A stretch of DNA of 38,126 bases from Acidobacteriaceae bacterium (lineage in GTDB: Bacteria > Acidobacteriota > Terriglobia > Terriglobales > Acidobacteriaceae), in NCBI GenBank assembly GCA_030039035.1, contig JASHQQ010000390.1, forward strand, positions 1 through 38,126. Reading direction: 5' to 3'. Both the position numbers and the translations under genes were made by a program. The notes under the pieces are model-generated. The model had not been told where the DNA came from and did not search any database. It saw only the letters and a list, made by a program, of their open reading frames with translations. This document shows, piece after piece, positions 1-7,983 of the stretch; within the stretch, counting starts at the first letter, position 1; each line of letters begins with the position of its first letter.

Positions 1-433
1 CGGCAATCGGCGCCCCGGATTTTTCGATCCCGGCAATCGCCGCTTCGATCTGCTTTGTGACTTCAGGCAGCGCCGGCGCGCCGTCGTGCGTGGAGAACTT
101 GACGCCGTTGTACTCGGGCGGATTGTGCGACGCCGTGAAGTTGATCGATCCCGACGTCTTCATCACGCGCACGGCGTGGGCGATGGCCGGGGTAGGCGCC
201 GCGTCGGGAATCACGATGGGCGTGACGCCGGCGCCGGCGAGCACGCGCGCGGCGAGATCGACGAACGATTCGCCCAGGAAGCGCGGGTCGCGGCCCACCA
301 GCACGCGATGCGGCTGCGGCTGCGATTTGACGTAGGCGGCGACGCCTGCAACGGCCAGGCGAATGTTGGCGGTGGTGAATTCGTCGGCGACGATCGCACG
401 CCAGCCGGAAGTTCCAAACCTGATCACACTCAT
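1..433 (-). CDS. Phosphoglucomutase/phosphomannomutase, N-terminal part (cut by window edge)
   Basis: This is the first 144 codons of an alpha-D-phosphohexomutase; the rest lies beyond position 1. The enzyme interconverts hexose-1- and hexose-6-phosphates in the cytoplasm, using a phosphoserine. The reading starts MSVIRFGTSGWRAIVADEF, which is the substrate-binding N-terminal signature of the family. At about residues 102-108 comes the active-site loop FTASHNP, whose serine is the phosphorylated residue. The loop VGRDPRFLGE sits before it. The start is the ATG at 431-433. The family includes phosphoglucomutases, phosphomannomutases and phosphoglucosamine mutases, and the specificity-determining domain 3 is not in the window. 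The nearby manA and GDP-mannose epimerase make a mannose-6-P to mannose-1-P role plausible, but that is inference. Confidence 0.9.
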   Translation of the reverse strand, partial: MSVIRFGTSGWRAIVADEFTTANIRLAVAGVAAYVKSQPQPHRVLVGRDPRFLGESFVDLAARVLAGAGVTPIVIPDAAPTPAIAHAVRVMKTSGSINFTASHNPPEYNGVKFSTHDGAPALPEVTKQIEAAIAGIEKSGAPIA

Positions 434-541
434 CTCAGCCACTCCATCGATGCGCCTTCGATGCAACTTCCCATAGTGCCTAAAATGGGCCGGTTCCGGC
501 AACCGGCGGATGGCGATCGGGAGCGCGACGATTGGAGCTGA

Positions 542-582
542 AACAAAAAAGCGGGCATTCCGTGGTTCCGGAACGCCCGCTT
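542..582 (-). terminator. Rho-independent terminator downstream of the BON-domain gene
   Basis: On the minus strand, AAGCGGGC (575-582) pairs with GCCCGCTT (549-556). One mismatch follows, then a further 5-bp stem (CGGAA 569-573 with TTCCG 558-562) around a 6-nt loop. The stem runs into TTTTTT and then GTTT. It begins 29 nt after the stop codon of the 612-1940 gene, which is where a terminator for that gene should lie. Confidence 0.9.
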
Positions 583-611
583 ATCGCTAGCTGGGAGGAA
601 CGAGCTTTAAT

Positions 612-1940
612 TCATCGCCAGTAGTAGTACCCCCCGGAAACGAAGTAGGGCCGGTAGTACACCGGAGGATAGCCATACGGAGCATACGGATACCCGTAGT
701 AGCCGCGGCGGTAGAGATTCGGTCCGCCGGGGTAGAGTCCCTCAGCCAGCCGGGACGCTTCCTCCTGGCTGATCGGAGGCACTGTAATCGGCGCGCTGAG
801 GTGGAACGTCACGAGCGCTTCGGCGGGAATCCAGGCACGCGGTCCGGGAGTCGCGGCCGAGGCTCCCATGCCGGCCGCCGCGCCTGCGCCGGCGCCGATC
901 GCCGCGCCTTCGCCGCGTCCAACCGCGCCACCGATGATCGCACCCAGCAGGGCGCCGCCAATGGTATTGCCGGCCGTATATCCGGCTTTATTCGGGCCGC
1001 GCACCTTGAACTGGTCTGAGTCAACGGGAAAGTTTTGGCCGGCCAGATCGAGGGACGTCAGCCTGAGCGCCAGCTCGGGGCTGCCGCCCACGGGGCCCGA
1101 CTGCTTGACCTCGCTCACCACGCCGTGCATCGTCGCGCCGCGCGGTATGGCGAGAACGCCGCCGACCGTCACATCGCGAATCACGGTAAATTCTACCGGC
1201 GTGCCGTCCTTCGCCTTCTTGCTCTCAACGGCCTCCGAGGTTCTCAACTGGACCAGCGTTCCCTGCGGCACCGTGACGGGCCCCTTGGCGAATTCGTAGT
1301 TGGGCTGCGGAGGCCGCGGCGGAGCGTAGGGCTGACCATAAGGAGGATAGGGCTGGCCGTAGGCGTAGGGCTGGCCATAAGGAGACGGCTGGCCGGGATA
1401 GGGCGGCGGAGGCGGATACGGCGCTCCGTATTGCGGTCGGGCCGGCGGAGGCGGCGGAGCCTGACCTTCGCTGGGAGGAGCTGGCTGCGTATTGTCCTGC
1501 GGCGGAGGCGCGGTCTGTTGCGGCGCCTCGGCCTGGTTGTCTTCGGGCTCCTCGGGCGGCGTGGCTTCGTTGGCTGCATTGGCTGCCGCTTGCACGTCGC
1601 CGACCTTCAGGTTGTTCTGCACCCTGGTTACGCCCTGCACATGGCTGGCGATCGATTCGGCGAGTTGTCTGGACGCGTCGCTCGAGACCGTCCCGGAGAG
1701 CGTGACTTCGCCCTGCACGGTGGCCGCGGTAATCAGATCGTTCTTGAGCGCGTCCGAGGCATCGAGCGCATGGACCACGTCCATCTCGATCTGGCCATCG
1801 CTGCGCTGCCCGGTTGCGGATTGGCTGGTGCTCTGGGAAGCGTCGCCGCTTTGCTGCATCGCCTTCGCGCCGCAAAGAGCGATCAGCGCAACCATGGCAA
1901 GCGCGAAGGGAAAATACTTCCTGAGCTTGGGACCATTCAT
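612..1940 (-). CDS. Exported BON-domain protein with proline-rich linker and glycine-zipper segment
   Basis: The protein has 442 residues. Residues 1-27 look like a Sec signal peptide (basic MNGPKLRK, then a hydrophobic stretch ending AKA). A BON domain follows at about 50-113, with the usual GEVTLSGTV and VTRVQNNLKV strands; BON domains bind phospholipid or peptidoglycan-side envelope components. Residues about 128-225 are a Pro/Gln/Tyr-rich linker of repeated PYGQPY units. Next come a small beta-rich domain and a glycine-zipper run (GGALLGAIIGGAVG, then GAAIGAGAGAAAG). The tail is Tyr/Pro-rich and ends YYYWR. The start at 1940 is chosen over an upstream in-frame ATG at 1982 because AGGAGAAGG lies just before it and the signal peptide then begins properly. 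Likely a periplasmic or outer-membrane envelope protein; its exact role is unknown. Confidence 0.75.
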   Translation of the reverse strand: MNGPKLRKYFPFALAMVALIALCGAKAMQQSGDASQSTSQSATGQRSDGQIEMDVVHALDASDALKNDLITAATVQGEVTLSGTVSSDASRQLAESIASHVQGVTRVQNNLKVGDVQAAANAANEATPPEEPEDNQAEAPQQTAPPPQDNTQPAPPSEGQAPPPPPARPQYGAPYPPPPPYPGQPSPYGQPYAYGQPYPPYGQPYAPPRPPQPNYEFAKGPVTVPQGTLVQLRTSEAVESKKAKDGTPVEFTVIRDVTVGGVLAIPRGATMHGVVSEVKQSGPVGGSPELALRLTSLDLAGQNFPVDSDQFKVRGPNKAGYTAGNTIGGALLGAIIGGAVGRGEGAAIGAGAGAAAGMGASAATPGPRAWIPAEALVTFHLSAPITVPPISQEEASRLAEGLYPGGPNLYRRGYYGYPYAPYGYPPVYYRPYFVSGGYYYWR

Positions 1941-2235
1941 CTTGACCTTCTCCTCTGCCGTTGGCAGCCGCAGCCGGCTCAATCAGTTAGACGCTTCGGA
2001 GCCCACTGCTGTTACGGGTATTAACCCGATTGGCGGCAAAAAGTTCCGGGTCTTTTGTGGGCAGCCTGCGCATGTAGTCTACGCCTTTCGGCGCCTGCGC
2101 AGACGGGCGATTTTGCGCTTCGGGAAACCTGCGGGGAACGGCTTTACGGCTCAATTATTTCAGAGACTTGGGATTTGAGGATTTTGGCGGAGCCGGCGCG
2201 ATCCTGCACCATCGAATGAAGTGGAGGAAACTCGA
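1941..2235. other. Divergent intergenic region between BON-domain and AhpD-like genes
   Basis: This 295-bp stretch separates two divergently transcribed genes and must hold both promoters. It contains a small palindrome, CGGGT-ATTA-ACCCG (2015-2028), and two copies of GCCTGCGCA about 27 bp apart near 2066 and 2093. I see no convincing -35/-10 pair and no RNA gene. Confidence 0.4.
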
Positions 2236-2712
2236 ATGGCGGACCGCGTGAATTTCGGCAAGGCGTTTCCCGAGGGAATGCATGCGTTGCTCAATCTGGG
2301 CAAGACCATCAACTTGAGCGGGCTGGATCCGCGGCTGCTGCACCTGATCTTCACGCGGGCGTCGCAATTGAATGGCTGTGCCTACTGTATCGACATGCAC
2401 ACCAAGGATGCGCGCGCGCTGGGCGAGTCCGAACAGCGGCTCTACGGGTTGAGCGCGTGGCGCGAGACGCCTTTTTATACGCCGCGGGAGCGTGCCGCGC
2501 TGGCCTGGACCGAAGCGCTGACGAATATCCAGCAGGGTCATGCACCCGAAGCCGTCTACCAGGAAGCGCACCGGGAATTCGGCGATGCCGATGTGGCCAG
2601 GCTGAGCCTGGCGATCGGCTATATCAACGTTTGGAACCGCTTGATGATCGGATTCCGCGCCGAGGTGGGGACGTACCAGCCGAAGCCACAAACGCAAACA
2701 ATTGAAGCATGA
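2236..2712 (+). CDS. Carboxymuconolactone decarboxylase / AhpD-like protein
   Basis: This 158-residue cytoplasmic protein belongs to the carboxymuconolactone decarboxylase (CMD) / alkylhydroperoxidase D-like superfamily. The hallmark is NGCAYCIDMHTKDAR (about residues 50-64), a CxxC followed three residues later by His. In AhpD-type proteins this motif supports peroxidase or disulfide-reductase chemistry. Helical regions with LSLAIGYINVWNRL near the C-terminus are also typical. The ATG at 2236 is preferred over an in-frame GTG at 2221 because GAGGAA lies 6 nt upstream of it. The gene stands alone, divergent from the BON-domain gene and convergent with the glycosidase. The physiological substrate cannot be told from the sequence. 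Confidence 0.85.
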   Translation: MADRVNFGKAFPEGMHALLNLGKTINLSGLDPRLLHLIFTRASQLNGCAYCIDMHTKDARALGESEQRLYGLSAWRETPFYTPRERAALAWTEALTNIQQGHAPEAVYQEAHREFGDADVARLSLAIGYINVWNRLMIGFRAEVGTYQPKPQTQTIEA

Positions 2713-2787
2713 GAGCTCGTTTCCCACCTTTTGTTGCGTCGTCAAAACGACATGACAGCGGGTGGGGCGCCTGTTTCATCTGCGAGC

Positions 2788-5181
2788 CTATTGGATGAGG
2801 ACGACGTTCATGCTCCACGGAGCAAGGAAGAGGCTCAGGGGCAGGCTTTGTGCGCCAAGTTCGGTCGTGGTGGGCGGGGCCCAGACATTGTTCCTCGACT
2901 GGTCGTAGATGGCTTTGCTATAGGTCTCGATGGTGACGCCGGAGCTGGCGTTTTGCCCTGACAAGGTGACTGCAACTGCCTCGGTCGTGGTCTCGTTGAG
3001 GTTGAAGATCACCAGCGCCGTGCCGCCGCTGTGCGTGGCTCCGTAGGCGCGAACATCGGTCGTATCTCCGTTCACATTGGCGGCGAGAACGCTCTCGCCG
3101 GTGACGGCCACGTTGCTGAAGAGCTGGAATGCGCGCGCCGTAGGCAGCAGCGTTCCCACCGGCACCGGCGTCGCGCTCTCACAGCCGTATTCCGGCGTTC
3201 CATCGGAGAAGACCATGTAGCCGCCGAAGTTCTGCCAGCCGTAGAGCGAGCTGGAGAAGTTGCCGCTCGTGGCATCGGAGCAGCCGCCGAAGCCGATCCA
3301 CCAGGTGGCGCGCGAGACACCGTCGTTCATCATTTCACCGAGCACCTGGCCGGCAAAGAGCGCCTGCGTGATCGACGTGGTCTGCTTGCCGGGATCGGTA
3401 TAGACCGAGCCGATCTCTCCCACGTAGATGGGCGTGCCGGACGCGCCGGCTGTTTGCAGCTCCGACTCGATGGTGTCGATCGTGCTGGTCAGATCCTGCG
3501 CTGCCTGCTGCACCAGATAGGTGTCGCTTTCTTCGCCCGGCGCCTGCGGGTAGAAATGGTACTCCACGAAATCGTAGCTGCCCTTGGCGTTGGCGAGCAC
3601 GGTCGGGTCCCAGTCGTAGCCGGGGCTCACGTCAACGCCGACCAGCGTCTTCGGGCTCGCTGCCTTGATCGATGCATAGTAGCCGTTGGTTCCGGCGACC
3701 GCATCGGCGTAGGTGGTCGGGTCGTGAGGGCTGGAGTGGTTGTCGGTCTCCCAGTCGCCATATTCCTCATTCCCCACGGTCATGTGACTGACGGTGATGC
3801 CGTCGTTGAGCGCAGCGGTCACCCACGCCGCTGCCTCCGAGGGCTCGCCGGGTTCGGTGCAGGACGTGGGACTGGTGCCGTAGTCGGCCGTCAGGGCCAC
3901 ATCCAGTCCCGCCGGAACCGCGAGATCGTCGACGAATTTGGAGAAGGTCGCATTGGAGTTGGCGGTGTTGCCGCAGATGGTATTGGTCTCCCAGTGATAC
4001 ACGTCGGACCACGATCCGCCGGGCCAGCGCACGGCTTTGATGCCGGCGGTTTGGAATGCGGGGACGATTGCCGGTGTGGTTGGGTCGAACCAGGCGGCCA
4101 TGTTCATTCCCAGGATCTGGTCGGTAACGGCGCGGCCGGGGCTTGATTGATCCACGGACACCATGGTGGGCGCGACCACGCTGATCGAAGGAGAGATTGC
4201 GGCCGCAGCATTGTAAATGCCGGCACTCGTGGCATCCGGCGTGTAAACGGCTGAGAGAGTTTCGGCGCCCGCGGACAATGAGCCGCCGGGAACCTCGATT
4301 GTCGCTTTTCCGGCCGCGAGCGTCTCCGCGGCGGAACTGTAACTCCCGCTCGTCACCTTCACCGAGCCTGTGGGAGTTATGTCGCCGGAGCCGGCGTCGA
4401 CCGAGAGCCCTACGGTGAGGGCCTGGACGGTCGTGATCGTCGAAGAAGACAACGTCATGGCCACCACGGGAGTTATCTTTGTCACCGTAACTGTCGCTTT
4501 CCCTGTCGCGGCACGGTAAAGCGCGGCGCTTCTTGCGTCCGGCGTATAGGTCACGGCGAGAGAGTCGGTGCCGGCCGGAAGGGAGGCGACGGGAATCTGG
4601 ATCTTCGCCGCGCCGTCAATCAGCAGGGTCTCGCGCGATACATACGGGCCGCTGCTGGCTTCGACGCTGCCGGTGGGTATCGATGCGCCGGCTCCGGCGC
4701 CGACGGCGACCGACACGGTCAACGCCTGCTGCGTCGTGATGGCCGCGGAGGAAAGCTTCAGGCTCACGGCAGGCGCGGCCTTCGTCACCGTCACCGAGGC
4801 TTGTCCCGACGCGCTCTTGTAGCGCGATGCGCTGGCCGTGTCCGGCATATAGGCCACGGTCAGCGTGTCCTTGGCCACGGCAAGGCGATCGGCGGCGATG
4901 TGGAAGGCAAACTTGCCGTTGACAAGCGTTCTGACGGGAGAGCTGAACGTACCGCTGGTCAGCCTTACCGAACCAGTGGGCGTGGGCTTGCCGCTGCCGC
5001 CGCTAACGGTCGCCGTGACGGTCAATGCCTGCGCTGTGGTGATCTTCGATGCGGCGGGAGCGACCGCGATGGCTGGCGCGACCGGCGCAGGCGTGCCCGA
5101 GCCACTCGCGAAGGCGATCGCCGGCCGCGACAAATGGATCGTCGCGCCGAGCAGAAACAGAGCCAGATTTCCGTGCGTCAT
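2788..5181 (-). CDS. Secreted clan GH-A glycoside hydrolase with three N-terminal Ig-like repeats
   Basis: The protein has 797 residues. It begins with a Sec signal peptide (about 1-25). Three tandem Ig-like repeats of about 92-97 residues follow (about 35-320), each carrying an ITT.QALTV strand, a PTGSV strand and a tail near VTYTPDA. The catalytic region (about 335-797) reads as a TIM-barrel of clan GH-A. VGNEEYG supplies the acid/base Glu472 and IYVGEIGS supplies the nucleophile Glu589. WPGGSWSDVYHWE, DYGTSP and VEYHFYPQ match the alpha-L-arabinofuranosidase-like (GH51-type) layout. The substrate is uncertain; plant or microbial polysaccharide is likely. The start at 5181 has AAGGGG upstream. 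The upstream region holds the perfect palindrome at 5262-5273. Whether it is released or surface-held by the Ig repeats is inference. Confidence 0.8.
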   Translation of the reverse strand: MTHGNLALFLLGATIHLSRPAIAFASGSGTPAPVAPAIAVAPAASKITTAQALTVTATVSGGSGKPTPTGSVRLTSGTFSSPVRTLVNGKFAFHIAADRLAVAKDTLTVAYMPDTASASRYKSASGQASVTVTKAAPAVSLKLSSAAITTQQALTVSVAVGAGAGASIPTGSVEASSGPYVSRETLLIDGAAKIQIPVASLPAGTDSLAVTYTPDARSAALYRAATGKATVTVTKITPVVAMTLSSSTITTVQALTVGLSVDAGSGDITPTGSVKVTSGSYSSAAETLAAGKATIEVPGGSLSAGAETLSAVYTPDATSAGIYNAAAAISPSISVVAPTMVSVDQSSPGRAVTDQILGMNMAAWFDPTTPAIVPAFQTAGIKAVRWPGGSWSDVYHWETNTICGNTANSNATFSKFVDDLAVPAGLDVALTADYGTSPTSCTEPGEPSEAAAWVTAALNDGITVSHMTVGNEEYGDWETDNHSSPHDPTTYADAVAGTNGYYASIKAASPKTLVGVDVSPGYDWDPTVLANAKGSYDFVEYHFYPQAPGEESDTYLVQQAAQDLTSTIDTIESELQTAGASGTPIYVGEIGSVYTDPGKQTTSITQALFAGQVLGEMMNDGVSRATWWIGFGGCSDATSGNFSSSLYGWQNFGGYMVFSDGTPEYGCESATPVPVGTLLPTARAFQLFSNVAVTGESVLAANVNGDTTDVRAYGATHSGGTALVIFNLNETTTEAVAVTLSGQNASSGVTIETYSKAIYDQSRNNVWAPPTTTELGAQSLPLSLFLAPWSMNVVLIQ

Positions 5182-5261
5182 CGGTGCCCCTTCGCGGGCC
5201 GGATTTGCGCCGTGAGAGACAGGAACGGCGGAGCGTGCTTCCCTCCGGCGAAATTCTCCAG

Positions 5262-5273
5262 GATATCGATATC
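5262..5273. promoter_or_regulatory. Perfect 12-bp palindrome upstream of the glycosidase gene
   Basis: GATATCGATATC reads the same on both strands and lies 81 bp upstream of the glycosidase start codon at 5181. Its place and symmetry fit a regulator-binding site, but the motif is AT-simple and could be chance. A second inverted repeat, ATTTCC-N6-GGAAAT, lies at 5342-5359. Confidence 0.3.
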
Positions 5274-5388
5274 ATGCACGACGGCGAGCGTGGTTGTCTG
5301 CCTTTTTTTCCCGCGAGGGCGCGGAGGTAATGGAAGGATCGATTTCCGGATATGGAAATGCGGGCGAAAACGGGAATCCGGGCAGCGC

Positions 5389-6144
5389 TTAGCTGGAGAT
5401 CTCGGGCAGCCGGTCGCGGTAGCGGAGAATCAGCGGGGCCAGGCTGCGGGCGTCCCAGTAGCGCGGGCCGTAGCGCCTGGGGTCCGAGACACTGCGGAAC
5501 ATCCATCCCAGGCCAAGCGAATCGGCCCAGCGGGGAATGCGCACCTGGTCGCCGGAGAGGAAAGCTACGGCCGCGCCGATGCAATGGATGGCGGGCCGGT
5601 AGCGGAGATGGCGCTTGAGAAACAGGCCGAGCCGCTCCTGCGTGCCTCCGCCCAGGCCCAGAACCACGTGACGGGGCCGCCGCTCCTCGAGCCGCTGCAG
5701 CAGTTCGGCGTCCTCGATCTCGCCGCTGTAAATGGGAGCCACATAGGCATCCTGGTTGGAGACGGGAATGCCGATCTCATCGAGCCACGCGCGGTTGCGG
5801 TACATGGCGATCTTGTTGGGCATGACCCAGAAGGTCGCGCCAGGCTTGCGGAAATCGGGCCGTTCGATGAGGGCGCGAAGATACTTCAACCCGGAGAGCT
5901 TGCGGATCCGGTCCCGCTGCAGCAGGTTCCAGACCAGCACCATCAGGGCGCTGTCGGGGATGGCGAAATCGGCCTCCAGAAGCGCCTCGCGATAGCCATG
6001 GTCGTGGGCAAGATTCTTGAGGGCGGGCGCCGCCGGCACAACCACGACGCCACCGTCACGGGAGACCAGGTCGATCGCCGCCTGGGCATTGCCCACGAGA
6101 AACCGGATTCCAAGGATGTTCTGAAAACGAGCCTTTTCCGTCAT
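5389..6144 (-). CDS. WecG/TagA/CpsF-family (GT26) glycosyltransferase, divergent
   Basis: The protein has 251 residues, the normal size for GT26. This family transfers a sugar (ManNAcA, ManNAc or others) from a nucleotide donor onto a polyprenyl-diphosphate-linked acceptor at the inner membrane face during polysaccharide synthesis. Family features seen are the IPD motif with Asp64 (the position of the catalytic base), the nucleotide-binding LGLGGGTQE (Gln169, Glu170), and the C-terminal block IPRWADSLGLGWMFR. Several usually invariant residues differ: PDG reads PDS, the Asp of GAAFDF reads Ala194, and GLEW reads GLGW. The start ATG at 6144 has GGGAGA a few bases upstream. The GDP-mannose epimerase-like gene lies upstream on the same strand, 300 bp away, which fits a polysaccharide context. 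Donor and acceptor are unknown. Confidence 0.8.
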   Translation of the reverse strand: MTEKARFQNILGIRFLVGNAQAAIDLVSRDGGVVVVPAAPALKNLAHDHGYREALLEADFAIPDSALMVLVWNLLQRDRIRKLSGLKYLRALIERPDFRKPGATFWVMPNKIAMYRNRAWLDEIGIPVSNQDAYVAPIYSGEIEDAELLQRLEERRPRHVVLGLGGGTQERLGLFLKRHLRYRPAIHCIGAAVAFLSGDQVRIPRWADSLGLGWMFRSVSDPRRYGPRYWDARSLAPLILRYRDRLPEISS

Positions 6145-6444
6145 GGCTCTCCCGACCTGTTCCCTTCATCCAGCCAGCTCCGGGGCGTCCCTCGAATTAC
6201 CGCGAGAGAATCCGAGTTCGTTCCAGGATTGCTGCTTTGTGAGAAAGGACCCACCCGGCAACCTCGCTTCGCCCTGCGAAAGTTGGAGAATCGCTGTGGT
6301 CTTTTCCGGCCTCGGATCATACAGCTTTCCGGTGTGTCAAGGAAACACTGACGCATCGTAACATCCCGGAAGCGTTCTGTCAGGCGAGAGGAATCCAAAA
6401 TGAAAAATCTGTAACCGCCGCGGAGCGCGGTGACGCCCCGAAAA
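6145..6444. other. Intergenic region between epimerase and GT26 genes
   Basis: These 300 bp separate two minus-strand genes. The part next to the epimerase stop carries the terminator-like hairpin at 6397-6431. The rest should contain the promoter of the GT26 gene, but no clear -35/-10 pair is visible. Short open frames on both strands show no Shine-Dalgarno site or recognisable protein. Confidence 0.4.
6397..6431 (-). terminator. Probable rho-independent terminator after the GDP-mannose epimerase gene
   Basis: On the minus strand ACCGC (6427-6431) pairs with GCGGT (6414-6418), with an alternative CCGCG/CGCGG pairing inside. A T-rich run (GATTTTTCATTTT) follows after about 4 nt. The hairpin begins about 14 nt after the stop codon at 6445. 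The offset T-run makes it weaker than the terminator at 542-582. Confidence 0.5.
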
Positions 6445-7452
6445 TCAGCGTGTCACGAGCTGCTTCGACGCGGCTTCGGCCATCATCTGCCCTTCGATCC
6501 AGGCATAGGTCCTGGCCATCCCTTCGCGCAGCGGGATCGAGGGTTCCCAACCCAGGTATTTTATTAGAAGCGTGTTGTCGCTGTTCCGGCCCTGCACGCC
6601 GGTAGGGGCGTTCATATTGTAAAGTCGCCTCAGTCTGATTCCGGCCAGATCCTCGACGATGCTTACCAGGCCGTTCACGGTGACCAGCTCGCGCGAGCCG
6701 AGATTGATGGGCTCGCGAATGTCGCTGTTCAGGATATCAATAACGCCGCGGGTGCAGTCGTCGATATACATGAAGCTGCGCGTCTGATGGCCGTCGCCCC
6801 AGATTTCGATCTCATGGTTTCCGGAGAGCTTGGCTTCGATCACCTTGCGGCAGATGGCCGCTGGCGCCTTCTCGCGACCCCCTGTCCACGTGCCGTACGG
6901 GCCATAGACGTTGTGGAAACGGACGATGCGCGTGTCCAGGCCGAAATCTTCCTGAAAATGCCGGCACATGCGCTCGGTGAAGAGCTTCTCCCAGCCGTAG
7001 CCGTCTTCGGGATTCGCCGGATAGGCGTCGGACTCCTTGAGGGGAATCACTTCGCAGGACTTCTGTTTTTCGCCGTTGTAGACGCAGGCCGACGAAGAGT
7101 AGAAGAATCGCTTCACCCCGGCATCGCGCGCGGCGATCAGCATGTGCGTGCTGATCAGCACGCTGAGCATGCACAGGGCCTTGTTATTTTCGATGAAGCC
7201 CATGCCGCCCATGTCGGCGGCAAGCTGGATCACGGTGTCCATGCCCTGGACCGCTTCCTCGCAGGCCTCGCGAAGCTGCAGGTCCAGAACCAGATTCTCG
7301 GCGAGCGGATTGATCTGGTGCCACTCCTCAAAGGGCTTCACATCGACTGCGCGGCACCTGGCTGCTCCCGCCTCAAGCAGCTTGTTGACCATATGGCCGC
7401 CGATAAAGCCACCGCCGCCGCAGACTAAAACGCGTGCACCTCGGATGTACAT
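6445..7452 (-). CDS. GDP-mannose 3,5-epimerase (plant-GME-like short-chain dehydrogenase)
   Basis: This 335-residue protein is an extended short-chain dehydrogenase/epimerase. In plants GDP-mannose 3,5-epimerase turns GDP-D-mannose into GDP-L-galactose and some GDP-L-gulose. The NAD motif is GGGGFIGGH (residues 12-20). The key residues match those known for Arabidopsis GME with the same spacing: Cys123 (SSACVY), Tyr152 and Lys156 (YGWEK), and Lys195 (GGREKAPAA). Further diagnostic blocks are LAADMGGMGFI, YGPYGTWTGGREK, WGDGHQTRSF and GVQGRNSDN. The start at 7452 has GAGGA 11 nt upstream. The long upstream region carries paired direct repeats (7594-7623). A product sugar for surface polysaccharide is the likely role. 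A related GDP-sugar epimerase cannot be excluded without assay. Confidence 0.88.
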   Translation of the reverse strand: MYIRGARVLVCGGGGFIGGHMVNKLLEAGAARCRAVDVKPFEEWHQINPLAENLVLDLQLREACEEAVQGMDTVIQLAADMGGMGFIENNKALCMLSVLISTHMLIAARDAGVKRFFYSSSACVYNGEKQKSCEVIPLKESDAYPANPEDGYGWEKLFTERMCRHFQEDFGLDTRIVRFHNVYGPYGTWTGGREKAPAAICRKVIEAKLSGNHEIEIWGDGHQTRSFMYIDDCTRGVIDILNSDIREPINLGSRELVTVNGLVSIVEDLAGIRLRRLYNMNAPTGVQGRNSDNTLLIKYLGWEPSIPLREGMARTYAWIEGQMMAEAASKQLVTR

Positions 7453-7593
7453 CAGTTGCTGGGTCCTCGAAAGTTGAAGTGTGGCCGGCTCACCGCAAGC
7501 ATAGACAATCAGACCCCATTTCGCGCAATTCCACTCTGGCCGAATCGCCTATCTCCTGCCAGTTAACGAATTGGGCGCGGTTCTCCCGTTCAA

Positions 7594-7623
7594 TATTTCA
7601 CGGCTCCGGTCCAGTATTTCACG
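7594..7623 (-). promoter_or_regulatory. Two direct repeats 21 bp apart upstream of the epimerase gene
   Basis: TATTTCACG occurs at 7594-7602 and again at 7615-7623, that is CGTGAAATA twice in the direction of the epimerase gene. The 21-bp period is two turns of DNA, as expected for a dimeric activator or response regulator binding one face. The pair lies about 142-171 bp upstream of the start codon. The regulator is unknown. Confidence 0.35.
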
Positions 7624-7810
7624 AAAGGGAAACATCGGGAAACCCCGCCCCACGAAAAAAACACATTCTAACTCAACGATGCAAGGCGCCGGTGTGACGA
7701 TCATCGCCAGGGGACCTGGCGCGCTTCCGCACCGTGCGCGATACGGCGAACCCAGGTCCCTCCAGGGCCTGGACGGTGTCGGGTCGCGCCGGTCTTGCCG
7801 AAAGTCAGGC

Positions 7811-7885
7811 TCCGGTTGAAGCGGACGGCCTGAAGGGCCGCGGAAAAGCCGCGGGAGCCGATTCTCTCGCCGGCTGAAGCCGGCG
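7811..7885. repeat. Cluster of four short GC-rich hairpins with TGAAG-type loops (REP-like)
   Basis: Four small stem-loops follow each other: TCCG-gttgaag-CGGA (7811-7825), CGGCC-tgaag-GGCCG (7826-7840), CCGCGG-aaaag-CCGCGG (7838-7854) and CGCCGGC-tgaa-GCCGGCG (7868-7885). The stems differ in sequence, but the loops are similar and purine-rich. None has a T-run, so they are not ordinary terminators. The arrangement recalls REP/BIME extragenic elements. Confidence 0.5.
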
Positions 7886-7983
7886 GGAAAGATCGACAAC
7901 AAAGGGCCGGTCCGGCACGGCTGCTCAATTTCCCGGCTTTGGCACACTTTGCCCGAGGGGCGAACCGGTGGAAAACGGGACGG

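Larger units (their letters stand above)
7453..7983. other. Long non-coding region with direct repeats and a hairpin cluster
   Basis: This 531-bp stretch lies upstream of the epimerase and downstream of the outer-membrane protein gene. I see no credible gene. It holds a phased direct repeat (7594-7623), a long-arm inverted repeat (GGGACCTGG at 7711-7719 with CCAGGTCCC at 7752-7760) and four small GC hairpins at 7811-7885. The epimerase promoter must lie within it. Confidence 0.5.

Noticed and set aside
4801..6351. Plus-strand open frame of 516 codons
   Set aside because: Runs antisense through the glycosidase and GT26 genes, with composition typical of a shadow.
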